From Brockia lithotrophica (GTDB lineage Bacteria; Bacillota; Bacilli; Thermicanales; DSM-22653), in assembly GCF_003633725.1 (NCBI RefSeq), contig NZ_RBIJ01000006.1:1-64000 (forward strand): 64,000 nucleotides of DNA. The letters run 5' to 3'. A program made the translations under genes and the position numbers. Below, in pieces: positions 43,776-51,362 of this stretch (the stretch's first letter is position 1; each line of letters begins with the position of its first letter). Under the pieces are notes generated by a model. It was not told the DNA's origin. It saw nothing but the letters and a program-made list of their open reading frames with translations, and did no database searches.

Positions 43776-44840
43776 GTGGATCCCCTGTCGCAACTTGCAG
43801 CGCGCGCCCAGGAACGGGGAGGCGTTCGCCTCTACCGCAAAAACGTGGAAAAGGCCCTCACCGCCCTTAGGAGCACGGAGGACTTTTGGTCGTTCGTCGA
43901 CCGCGCGGATCTCCCGGTGCCGGCGGCGGCGGCAATCGTCGAAGTCCTCCGGGAAGACGGGTACCTCGCCGTCGAGGAAGACCGCCTCCGATGGACTCCG
44001 GCAGGGCTCACCTGGCTCGAAACGCAAAACGTCCCCCCCTACACCTCCCACCTGTGCCCCGCGTGCGAAGGCCGGGGAATCCCGTTTACCGCGGATAAGG
44101 ACCTCTACCGCGAATTTCTCCGCGTAAGCGCAGGCCGACCGCCGGCCATTCAGGACTTCGACCAGGGATCGGTGACCCCGGAGACGACCGTATCGCGCGT
44201 CCTCTTCCTCGAACAAAACGGCGACCTTTGGGGCAAAGACATCCTCGTCCTCGGGGCGGAGGACGACCTCACGGGGCTCGCCATCGCGCTCACGCGCAAG
44301 GCGCGCCGCGTACTCGTCCTCGACATCGACGCCCGGCTCGTCGAGTTCGACAACCGCGCCTTCCGCGAACTCGGGATCGACAACGCGGAAGCGCGGGTCT
44401 TCGACCTGAGGAACCCCTTGCCCGATGAGCTCCTCGGCGCCTTCGACGTCTTCGTCTCCGACCCCCCGGAAACCCTCGCCTCCTTCCGCGCCTTCATCGG
44501 CAGGGGGATTGCTGCCCTGCGGGAGGAGGGGGCCGTGGGGTACTTCGGACTCACGTTGCGCGACGCCTCCGTGTACAAGTGGCGGGAATTCCAGCGCCTC
44601 CTCACCGGGGAATTCGGAGTGGTGATCACGGACATCCTCCAGAACTTCAACCACTACATGAACTGGGACTACCACCCGTACACGCGGGCGGCGCAGATCG
44701 CCCCCGTCGCCGCTCCCCCGCGCGACATTTGGTACCGCTCGGCCTGGTACCGCATCGAAGTGCTCCCGGGATTCGTCCGCTGGAACGAACCGATCGACGA
44801 CGACGTGTTTTACCTCGACGAGGAAGGAACGACCACTTAG
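43776..44840 (+). CDS. bpsA: N4-bis(aminopropyl)spermidine synthase (branched-chain polyamine synthase)
   Basis: Adds two aminopropyl groups from decarboxylated SAM to spermidine, making branched polyamines used by thermophiles to stabilise nucleic acids. 354 residues from GTG 43776 (AGGTAGGTG upstream). A winged-helix-like N-terminal part (about 1-90) carries CPACEG; the catalytic Rossmann domain has ILVLGAEDDLTGLAIAL, VLVLDIDARLVEF and FVSDPPET, corresponding to the acidic and DPP motifs of the family (PF01861), then ITDILQNFNHYMNWDYHPYTR. No spermidine synthase gene is adjacent. Ends with a strong terminator. Confidence 0.9.
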   Translation: MDPLSQLAARAQERGGVRLYRKNVEKALTALRSTEDFWSFVDRADLPVPAAAAIVEVLREDGYLAVEEDRLRWTPAGLTWLETQNVPPYTSHLCPACEGRGIPFTADKDLYREFLRVSAGRPPAIQDFDQGSVTPETTVSRVLFLEQNGDLWGKDILVLGAEDDLTGLAIALTRKARRVLVLDIDARLVEFDNRAFRELGIDNAEARVFDLRNPLPDELLGAFDVFVSDPPETLASFRAFIGRGIAALREEGAVGYFGLTLRDASVYKWREFQRLLTGEFGVVITDILQNFNHYMNWDYHPYTRAAQIAPVAAPPRDIWYRSAWYRIEVLPGFVRWNEPIDDDVFYLDEEGTTT

Positions 44841-44849
44841 AAAGGCCGA

Positions 44850-44885
44850 AGAGCCGGGGGTCGACTGCGACTCCCGGCTCTTTTT
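44850..44885 (+). terminator. bpsA terminator
   Basis: AGAGCCGGG-G-GTCG pairs with CGAC-T-CCCGGCTCT around ACTG, one G/T mismatch inside, and is followed by TTTT. Confidence 0.9.
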
Positions 44886-44917
44886 GGCTGTCCGAAGGCA
44901 GGTGCGCTCGCCTTCCC

Positions 44918-45736
44918 TCACTCCGGTCGAATCGGGGGCTCTCCTTCCGCCGGCGCCGAAGGCGGAGAAGGTGCGGGGCGCATAGAACCCAGGATCCCCT
45001 GAAACGCCGCTTCGAGGTTGATCGGGAAGACGATCACCGTACTGCGCTCGGAAGCGATCTCCCGCAAGGTTTGCAGATACCTCAAGATGATCGCGTTCGG
45101 ATCTTGGGAGATGAGGCGAGCGGCGTCTACGAGACGGTTGGCCGCCTGGAATTCCCCGTCTGCGAGGATGATCTTGGCGCGGCGTTCGCGTTCTGCCTCT
45201 GCTTGGGCGGCGATCGCCCGCTGCATCCCGGCGGGGAGCTCGATGTCGCGGATCTCCACCGTGCTCACCTTGACCCCCCAAGGCTCCGTCCCCTCGTCGA
45301 TGATCTCCCGAAGCCGCGAGTTCACCGCCTCGCGGTGGGCGAGGAGTTCGTCGAGGTCCGACTGCCCTACGACGCTCCGGAGGGTCGTCTGGGCGAGTTG
45401 GAACGTGGCGTGGTGCGGATTCATGACCATCACGACCGCCCGACCGGGGTTGATGATTCGGTAGTAGACCACGGCGTTCACCTTAATCGGGATGTTGTCG
45501 CGGGTGAGCGTCTCCTGCGTGGGAACCTCGATCGTGATCACGCGCGTATCGATCGGCACCGCCCGTTCGAGGAAGGGGATGATGTATACGATCCCCGGGC
45601 CGCGTTCGCCCACGTAGCGCCCCAGGCGAAAGACGACGAGGCGTTCGTACTCCGACACGATGCGAAGACCCATGAGGAGAAAGATGACGGCGAAAACGAG
45701 TACGAGAAAAAACATGGAGACGAAGAGTTCCGCCAC
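44918..45736 (-). CDS. Slipin (stomatin/prohibitin-type SPFH protein)
   Basis: 272 residues: one N-terminal membrane helix (VSMFFLVLVFAVIFLLMGLRIV), then the SPFH/band-7 domain (EYERLVVFRLGRYVGERGPGIVYIIPFLERAVPIDTRV ... LREIIDEGTEPWGVKVSTVEIRDIELP) and a coiled coil (AIAAQAEAERERRAKIILADGE). It is 53 bases downstream of a membrane serine protease gene; in archaea and bacteria the NfeD protease cleaves the slipin C terminus (pattern known from Pyrococcus PH1510/PH1511). Function: membrane microdomain organisation or quality control. Confidence 0.92.
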   Translation of the reverse strand: MAELFVSMFFLVLVFAVIFLLMGLRIVSEYERLVVFRLGRYVGERGPGIVYIIPFLERAVPIDTRVITIEVPTQETLTRDNIPIKVNAVVYYRIINPGRAVVMVMNPHHATFQLAQTTLRSVVGQSDLDELLAHREAVNSRLREIIDEGTEPWGVKVSTVEIRDIELPAGMQRAIAAQAEAERERRAKIILADGEFQAANRLVDAARLISQDPNAIILRYLQTLREIASERSTVIVFPINLEAAFQGILGSMRPAPSPPSAPAEGEPPIRPE

Positions 45737-45789
45737 GGCATTCCCTCCTTCTTTTTCGGGTCCAAAATGTTCGGAGGCCTTCCGCGGGC

Positions 45790-47244
45790 TTAGGCGCGCG
45801 GGACTTCCGACACCGTGCCGTTCGGTCCTTCTGCCGTTTCAGAATGAGCCCCCTGGGACGTCCCCTTTCCCTCCGCGGTCACGCGCAAGGTAAGCCCTTC
45901 GACAGACACCACGTGCACAACCTCGCCCTTGCGCGCCGGGCGGTCAGATATAGCCCTCCAGTGCTCCCCTTCGAGAAAGACCTCGCCTATGGGGTCGAGG
46001 TCGCTCGTCACGACAGCTTCGCGGCCGATGAGCCCTTCCCGCCCCGTGACCACGCGGCGCCGCGCCCCGCGCACGGCGGCCGTCACGAGCAACGCCGCAA
46101 CCGCCGCAAAGGCGAGGATCGTGCCGAAGACGATCCCCGGGCCCGGTCGGGGAGACGAGGGAATCCCGGGGGCGAAGAGGAAAAGGGAACCGAGGCCAAA
46201 GGCCAAGACCCCGCCTGTAGCCAAGAGCCCGTGGGAAGGGACAAAGAGCTCGAGGGCGAAAAAGAGAAGGCCGAGGAGTACGAGGGCGAGGGCGCTCCAG
46301 CGGGCCTCCAACGTCCCTAAACCGTAGAGGCCCAGGATGAGGGAAAGGCCGCCGAGGACGCCGGGGAAGATCGCGCCCGGATGGTAGAGTTCTACGAGGA
46401 GGCCGAGCATTCCCAAGCTCATGAGGAGATAGGCGATGTCCGGGTTGGAGAGGGCGAGAAGGATCTGTTCGGCGAAGGAAAGGCCGAGTTCCCGGGGTAC
46501 GGCATGGCGCGTGTGCAGGACCGCGGGGCCCGCGGCCGTCACGACGTGCCGACCGTCGAGCTCCACAAGGAGGCTTTCGCGATTTGCCGCGACGAGGTCT
46601 ACGAGGTGGAGTTCGCGCGCCTCTTCCGCCGTGTAGGATCGGCTTTCCGTCACGGCTTTCTCCGCCGCCTCCACGTTGCGCTCCCGCAAGGCGGCGATGC
46701 TCCGCATCCAGGCCGCGGCGTCTTCCGTGATCTTGCCCAGCATGACCTCGTCCCCCCCTTCCCCGCCGACGGTGACGGGATGGGCGGCGCCGATGCGCGT
46801 ACCAGGCGCCATGGCGGCTACGTGGGCCGACATGGTGATGAACGCGCCTGCCGAAGCGGCGTACGTCCCAGGAGGCGTCACGTAGACGACCACGGGTACG
46901 GGGCTTTCGAGAATCGCCTCGACGATCTCCTGGGCGCTCGTCATGAGCCCGCCTGGAGTCGAAAGTTCGAGGAGGACGAAGGCCACGCCGTCCCGTTGGG
47001 CGACCTCGATTCCGCGGCGCACGTAGTCGGCAACCGGAGGGACGATGGGGGAACGAACCTGAAGGAGGACGTAAGACGGCGCATCGGACGGGCCGCCCGG
47101 CGTCGGCGAAGAGGTAGCCCCTACGGATGGAGCGAACGCCGCAAGCCAGACCACGAAGAGAAAGACGAGCACGGCCGCACGCCGCACGCCCCTTTGCGCC
47201 CAAAGCGCACGCACGGCCTTCCCTTCCCTCCGTTTCGGACGCAT
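45790..47244 (-). CDS. NfeD/ClpP-class membrane serine protease
   Basis: 484 residues. A signal anchor (VLVFLFVVWLAAFAPSVGA) precedes a ClpP/SppA-like protease domain with the nucleophile in TYAASAGAFITMSAHVAAMAPGTRIGAAHP and the Lys general base in MLGKITEDAAAWMRSIA. Next come five or six membrane helices (about 255-400), and an OB-fold NfeD C-terminal domain (about 405-465: GLIGREAVVTSDLDPIGEVFLEGEHWRAIS). Forms an operon with the downstream slipin, its likely substrate. ATG 47244 follows a purine-rich leader with a G-quadruplex motif. Confidence 0.92.
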   Translation of the reverse strand: MRPKRREGKAVRALWAQRGVRRAAVLVFLFVVWLAAFAPSVGATSSPTPGGPSDAPSYVLLQVRSPIVPPVADYVRRGIEVAQRDGVAFVLLELSTPGGLMTSAQEIVEAILESPVPVVVYVTPPGTYAASAGAFITMSAHVAAMAPGTRIGAAHPVTVGGEGGDEVMLGKITEDAAAWMRSIAALRERNVEAAEKAVTESRSYTAEEARELHLVDLVAANRESLLVELDGRHVVTAAGPAVLHTRHAVPRELGLSFAEQILLALSNPDIAYLLMSLGMLGLLVELYHPGAIFPGVLGGLSLILGLYGLGTLEARWSALALVLLGLLFFALELFVPSHGLLATGGVLAFGLGSLFLFAPGIPSSPRPGPGIVFGTILAFAAVAALLVTAAVRGARRRVVTGREGLIGREAVVTSDLDPIGEVFLEGEHWRAISDRPARKGEVVHVVSVEGLTLRVTAEGKGTSQGAHSETAEGPNGTVSEVPRA

Positions 47245-47254
47245 CCCCTCGCTT

Positions 47255-47276
47255 CCCTCCCCTCCCTCCCACTATA
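47255..47276 (-). promoter_or_regulatory. G-quadruplex motif directly after the nfeD -10 element
   Basis: The minus strand reads TATAGT (47276-47271, preceded by TGC) and then GGGAGGGAGGGGAGGG (47270-47255): four G tracts with one-base loops, at the very 5' end of the expected transcript and 10 bases before the ATG. Such a fold would be very stable and could block the ribosome. Confidence 0.55.
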
Positions 47277-47366
47277 GCACACCGTACGTCGCAACTCTCC
47301 GCCGCATACGCTCCGTTGTCCCCCCGAAGTCTCGTGCGGCGAAAGGGTTGCCGGCACCCGCACGAC

Positions 47367-47395
47367 AAAAAGGCGGCGGGATTTCTCCCGCCGCC
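47367..47395 (-). terminator. Terminator after the small TM1266-like gene
   Basis: GGCGGCGGGA and TCCCGCCGCC make a perfect 10-bp stem with a 4-base loop; on the minus strand TTTTT follows. Confidence 0.9.
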
Positions 47396-47424
47396 CGAAG
47401 ACCAAGCGGCCGTCCGACGCAGAC

Positions 47425-47697
47425 TCAGGCCCGGTACGCCGCAGGGGCTACCCCTACCGGCCACGCCTCGGCACGCACACCGGGCGTCGCGTTGAGTTTG
47501 TCGAGGAGGTTCCGGAGCTCTTCCTCCGTCGTTTCGGCTACGTAGGTCATGAGCCCGTGCTTCCCATCGGGGTACGGGCAGCCCTGCCGGCATACGAACA
47601 CGTGGGTGAACTCTGCGAGGACTTTTTGGAGTTCCACCGAGTGCTCCTTGCGGTTATCTACGAGGGTGGCTACGATATACACGCGCTTCTCCGCCAT
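47425..47697 (-). CDS. Small ACT/NikR-C-like protein
   Basis: 90 residues from ATG 47697, preceded by GGGAGGTGG. The pattern RVYIVATLVDNRKEHSVELQKVLAEF ... CRQGCPYPDGKHGLMTYVAETTEEELRNLLDKLNATPGVRAEA follows the beta-alpha-beta-beta-alpha-beta plan of the TM1266 family (putative iron-only hydrogenase system regulator). Two Cys in CRQGC are unusual and might bind metal. No hydrogenase genes are nearby. Single-gene transcript with its own terminator. Confidence 0.65.
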   Translation of the reverse strand: MAEKRVYIVATLVDNRKEHSVELQKVLAEFTHVFVCRQGCPYPDGKHGLMTYVAETTEEELRNLLDKLNATPGVRAEAWPVGVAPAAYRA

Positions 47698-47828
47698 CGC
47701 TTCCACCTCCCTTCATGGGCGGATTGCGGGAAGGATGTTTCGCTTCTTTTGGTAGACTTCCCAGTATCATCCTATCCCATACTTGGCCATGGGACAAGGG
47801 GGCATCACCGCGTACCTTCGAAACGTGG

Positions 47829-47834
47829 TACAAT
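47829..47834 (+). promoter_or_regulatory. Extended -10 of manA
   Basis: TGG-TACAAT forms an extended -10; no -35 is evident at the proper distance. Transcription would begin near 47841, at the ribosome site AAGGGGGGA, so the leader is very short. Confidence 0.4.
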
Positions 47835-47864
47835 GAACGCACGAAGGGGGGATTTTCCCTGAAC

Positions 47865-48863
47865 GTGGAAGCGTATCCGCTTCGCCTCGAACCCCTTCTC
47901 GTCGAACGCCCGTGGGGCGGGGCTCTGCTCACCCAGCTCTTTCCCGGAGCCCCTCGGCGGGGGAACGGCAAAAACCCCGTAGGCGAGGCGTGGGTCCTCT
48001 CCGACCACCCTTCCCACGCGAGCCGCATCGTAGGCGGCCCGCTGGCGGGGCGAACCCTACGGGAATTCGTCCGCGATTTTCCCCACGCCGCCTTCGGCGC
48101 CTGTGCGTCGCCCGGACCCGACGGACGCTTTCCGCTTCTCGTGAAGTTCATCGAGGCGGCGGCGGACCTTTCCGTTCAAGTCCACCCGGACGACGCCTAC
48201 GCCCTCGAGCACGAAGGAGATCTCGGAAAGAGCGAGGCGTGGTACTTCCTCCGCACGAATCCCGCGGGTACCGTGATCGCGGGGCATCGGTTTTCCGACC
48301 GCGAGACGTACTTCCGGGCCGTGCGCGAGGGACGCGTACGGGATTACCTCCTCACGGCCAGCGTCCGTCCCAAGACCTTTTTGTACATTCCCGCGGGAAC
48401 CGTGCACGCCCTTCTCGCGGATACGGTCGTCGTGGAAATCCAAGAAGCGTCGGACGTGACCTACCGCATCTACGACTGGGACCGCATCGACCCCGCGACC
48501 GGCAAGGCGCGCGAGCTTCACGTGGAAAAAGCCGCGGACGTCCTCCGCTTCGAGACGGCCGGTACGGTCCCGGACGTCCGCGAGGGAGACATAGACACAC
48601 CTTACTTCTTCGCCACGCGCTTCGCGCTCCCGCGGGGCGAACGCCTTTCCCTCGCGCCCGCCGCGCGGCGCTGTCCGCTCGTCCTCATAGGTGTGGAAGG
48701 CGAGGCGGACGTCGAGGCGGAAGGCGCGCCCGTCGAAAGGGAACTCTTGCGGGAGGGGACGACGGTCTTCCTCCCGGCAACGCTGGGGGAGACGACGGTC
48801 TTCGCCCGAAAAGATACGGAATTCCTCCTCGTAGAGCCGAAAACGCCGACGCGCGGAGCGTAA
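47865..48863 (+). CDS. manA: Mannose-6-phosphate isomerase (class I)
   Basis: Interconverts mannose-6-P and fructose-6-P using zinc. Seen: VERPWGGALLTQLFPG, LLVKFIEAAADLSVQVHPDDAYALEHEGDLGKSEAWYFL with the zinc Gln/His/Glu set, and TFLYIPAGTVHALLADTVVVEIQEASDVTYRIYDWDR with the last zinc His. GTG 47865 gives 332 residues and matches the family start, but is 13 bases from GGGGGG; an in-frame CTG at 47859 is seven bases from it and may be the true start. Confidence 0.94.
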   Translation: MEAYPLRLEPLLVERPWGGALLTQLFPGAPRRGNGKNPVGEAWVLSDHPSHASRIVGGPLAGRTLREFVRDFPHAAFGACASPGPDGRFPLLVKFIEAAADLSVQVHPDDAYALEHEGDLGKSEAWYFLRTNPAGTVIAGHRFSDRETYFRAVREGRVRDYLLTASVRPKTFLYIPAGTVHALLADTVVVEIQEASDVTYRIYDWDRIDPATGKARELHVEKAADVLRFETAGTVPDVREGDIDTPYFFATRFALPRGERLSLAPAARRCPLVLIGVEGEADVEAEGAPVERELLREGTTVFLPATLGETTVFARKDTEFLLVEPKTPTRGA

Positions 48864-48881
48864 GCGCCGTCGGGGCTGAGG

Positions 48882-48918
48882 AAGGAGGTGAACGCTCGGC
48901 TCCTTTGCCCGAGCCGAG
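48882..48918 (+). promoter_or_regulatory. Shine-Dalgarno plus stem-loop before the gene at 48925
   Basis: AAGGAGGTG (48882-48890) is followed by a perfect hairpin CTCGGCTC/GAGCCGAG (48895-48902 with 48911-48918) and then GATGCG-ATG. The linear distance from AGGAGG to the ATG is 36 bases, about 12 with the hairpin closed. A weaker GAGGA (48916-48920) within the 3' arm is the other possible ribosome site. Same design as hemB. Confidence 0.5.
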
Positions 48919-48924
48919 GATGCG

Positions 48925-49548
48925 ATGCCATGGGATGAACAATTCGAACAGTGGATTGTAGACGCGTTTTGGCAGATGCTCGACGACCTCGAGGTGCACT
49001 ACTCCGTATGGCCCGACCTCTTTGAGGTGACGCGGGAGCACCCCGAGCACTACGGGCGTACGGAGGAGGAACAAATCGAAAACTACATCCTCGACGCCCT
49101 CTACGACATCATGCAAAACGCCTGGTGGGAATCCATCTCCCCCGCCCAAGGCGAGGCCTTCTGGGAAGAGGCGAAGAACACCTTTTTCCTCGCCGCCCTG
49201 GAAACGCTTGAAGAGGTCATCGCCGAACCGATTCACCAGATGAACGAGGCCGCGTACCGCGCGGTAAAGCAGAGCTTCGAACCGCGCTTCCCCCTCAAGA
49301 CGCCGCTCGGGGAGTTCATGCGCGTCTACGGAGAGGAAGGCCCCGACAGGTACGAAGACTACTCCGAACGGCTGCACGTCATGGCCTACGTCTGGACGAC
49401 GCTCTTCTTCGCCCACCTCGAAGCCATCTACCCCAACGCCAAAAAAGCCGTGATCTTCGGTCCCCACTACCGCCGAAGCCAACTCCGGGTGATTACCCCG
49501 CGGAACAAGAGCAAGGGGCCGTCCTCTTCGCAAACCGGAGACTCCTGA
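48925..49548 (+). CDS. Conserved-looking cytoplasmic protein, function unknown
   Basis: 207 residues, acidic and rich in Trp, Tyr, Phe and Glu (EQFEQWIVDAFWQMLDDLEVHYSVWPDLFEVTREHPEHYGRTEEEQIENYILDALYDIM), predicted mostly helical, with no membrane segment or signal peptide. The C-terminal 25 residues are basic and polar. Lies 61 bases after manA on the same strand and may be co-transcribed with it. I do not recognise the family. Confidence 0.7.
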   Translation: MPWDEQFEQWIVDAFWQMLDDLEVHYSVWPDLFEVTREHPEHYGRTEEEQIENYILDALYDIMQNAWWESISPAQGEAFWEEAKNTFFLAALETLEEVIAEPIHQMNEAAYRAVKQSFEPRFPLKTPLGEFMRVYGEEGPDRYEDYSERLHVMAYVWTTLFFAHLEAIYPNAKKAVIFGPHYRRSQLRVITPRNKSKGPSSSQTGDS

Positions 49549-49576
49549 GGCAATGCGAGAAAAGGGAGGTCGGGGA

Positions 49577-50402
49577 ATGTCCGAGCGCGGCTACACGGCC
49601 ATCACGGGCGCCACGGACGGGATCGGACGTGCCCTCGCCGAGCGCCTCGCCGTCCGAGGCGAGGCGCTCTTCGTTCACGGCCGCGACCGACTCAAGCTCG
49701 CTCGCCTTCGCGAGGAACTTCTGGCGCGCGGAGCCGCCGCTGTCCGCCTTTTCCGCCGCGGATCTCACTTCCCTCGAAGAAACCCGCGCTCTGGCGTGCG
49801 CAATCGCAGAAACGGCGAAGCCTCTGCGTCGGCTCGTCCTCAACGCAGGAACGTTCTATCCGACGCGCCGAGAAACGCCGGAAGGGTTCGAAGCGACGTT
49901 TGCGGTAAACGCCTTGAGCCCCTTCTGGCTGACCCTCGAGCTTGCGTGCCGCAGCGTCTACCCGGAGCAAATCCTCGCCGTGGCCTCCATGGCCCACGCC
50001 GAACGGCCGCAGACGGACGACCTCGACCTCAAGCGCGCCTACGACGGGTATCGGGCGTACGCCCTCTCCAAGCTCTACCTCATCGCCCTCACGTTCGAAC
50101 TTGCCGAACGCCTTGCGCCCTTCGGTGTACGCGTAAACGCCGTTCATCCCGGAGTGATCGGGACGAAGCTCCTGCGCACGTACTGGGGGATCGGCGGCGC
50201 CCCCGTAGACGCGGGGGCGGGAAACCTCCTCGCCGTGCTCGAACAGGTCGAACGCCAGGGAATTACGGGCGGCTACTTTCACGAGCGGCTGCCGTCCCGC
50301 GCCCACGCCGCGGCGTACGACCTCCGCTTGCGCAAGGAACTCCTCGCGCACATCGAAAGGCAGACGGGCGGGTTTCCGTGTCCGCTCCCGTCTCCCCGCT
50401 GA
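49577..50402 (+). pseudogene. Short-chain dehydrogenase/reductase with a frameshift
   Basis: Frame 1 gives the NAD(P) site TAITGATDGIGRALAERLAVRGEALFVHGRD (ATG 49577, GGGAGG upstream). After about 49753 the frame must change to continue with SAADLTSLEETRALACAIAETAKPLRRLVLNAG (NAG motif), the YRAYALSKLYLIALTFELAERL catalytic Tyr-x-x-x-Lys, and RVNAVHPGVIGTKLL. Restored length is about 275 residues. One base difference in TTTTCCGCCGCGG explains the break. It is therefore a recent pseudogene or a sequencing error; both domains are otherwise intact. Confidence 0.8.
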
Positions 50403-50493
50403 TTGCAAGCTTCGGCTCCGAGTCCCCTCTCCGTAGGACCGTATATCCGCACGCCGAAGGGAAACTCTATACTCGGCACGGAGAGTTCGCCCC

Positions 50494-50522
50494 TTGACGG
50501 CGTCTGCAGGGTGTGGTAGTGT
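50494..50522 (+). promoter_or_regulatory. Peroxiredoxin gene promoter
   Basis: TTGACG (50494-50499), 17-base spacer and TAGTGT (50517-50522) with TGG ahead. Start near 50529. No PerR box was found. Confidence 0.6.
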
Positions 50523-50571
50523 TTCCCTTAGAGGCGATAATTCGTCTCAATCCAAAAATGGAGGGGTTTCA

Positions 50572-51246
50572 ATGACACAGGAGGCACAGGTACAGCTCCA
50601 AGGGGAATCGGCTCCCTCGCTTCCGCGGATTGGCGAAAAGGCTCCCTATTTCGACGCCGTGACCTCGCACGGCCGGAAGACCCTCGACGACTACAAGGGG
50701 AAGTGGCTCATCCTCTTCTCTCACCCGGCGGACTTCACGCCCGTGTGCACGACGGAGTTCGTGGCACTCCAAAACCTCTACGCCGAGCTCAAGAAGCGGA
50801 ACGTCGAGCTTCTTGGCCTCAGCATCGACAGCGTCTACTCGCACATCGCCTGGGTGCGGAACATCGAAGAAAAGCTCGGCGTCAAGATCGAGTTCCCGAT
50901 CATCGCCGACCTCGACATGAAGGTCGCCAAGGCGTACGGGATGATCATGCCCGCCCAGTCCTCGACGAGCGCCGTACGCGCCCTCTTCGTCATCGACCCC
51001 GACCAAATCGTGCGCCTCATCCTCTACTACCCGATGGAAGTCGGGCGCAACATGGACGAGATCCTTCGCGTCGTCGACGCCCTGCAGGTGGCGACGAAGC
51101 ACGGCGTGGCGCTTCCGGCAAACTGGCGTCCCGGGGACAAGGTCATCGTACCCCCACCCCAGACGCAGCAGGATGCGGAAAAGCGCGTGAAGGAGCCCGG
51201 TCTCGAGATCGTCGACTGGTACCTCTCGAAGAAGCCCCTCGCCTGA
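50572..51246 (+). CDS. 1-Cys peroxiredoxin (Prx6 type)
   Basis: 224 residues. The active-site loop is HPADFTPVCTTEFVAL with the peroxidatic Cys at about 59; no other cysteine is present in the protein, so it works as a 1-Cys enzyme needing an outside thiol. The Prx6 C-terminal arm is present (LYYPMEVGRNMDEILRVVDALQVATKHGVALPANW ... GDKVIVPPP). Reduces hydrogen peroxide and alkyl peroxides in the cytoplasm. GGAGGGG precedes the ATG; a promoter and a strong terminator flank it, so it is a single-gene unit. Confidence 0.94.
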   Translation: MTQEAQVQLQGESAPSLPRIGEKAPYFDAVTSHGRKTLDDYKGKWLILFSHPADFTPVCTTEFVALQNLYAELKKRNVELLGLSIDSVYSHIAWVRNIEEKLGVKIEFPIIADLDMKVAKAYGMIMPAQSSTSAVRALFVIDPDQIVRLILYYPMEVGRNMDEILRVVDALQVATKHGVALPANWRPGDKVIVPPPQTQQDAEKRVKEPGLEIVDWYLSKKPLA

Positions 51247-51261
51247 CCCTTGCCCGACACG

Positions 51262-51292
51262 GGAGGGCACCGCGTGCGGTGCCCTCCTTTTT
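51262..51292 (+). terminator. Peroxiredoxin terminator
   Basis: GGAGGGCACCG-CGTG-CGGTGCCCTCC, an 11-bp perfect stem, followed by TTTTT. Confidence 0.93.
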
Positions 51293-51362
51293 CGTCGTTT
51301 GTTTCGTGGTAGGATAAAATTGTTGGTTTTTCGCGTCTCTCTAACGGACGCCGGGAAAGGGG

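Noticed and set aside
50523-50571. PerR box before the peroxiredoxin gene
   Set aside because: GATAATTCGTCTC shows only half of a TTATAAT-N-ATTATAA type dyad, too weak to call.
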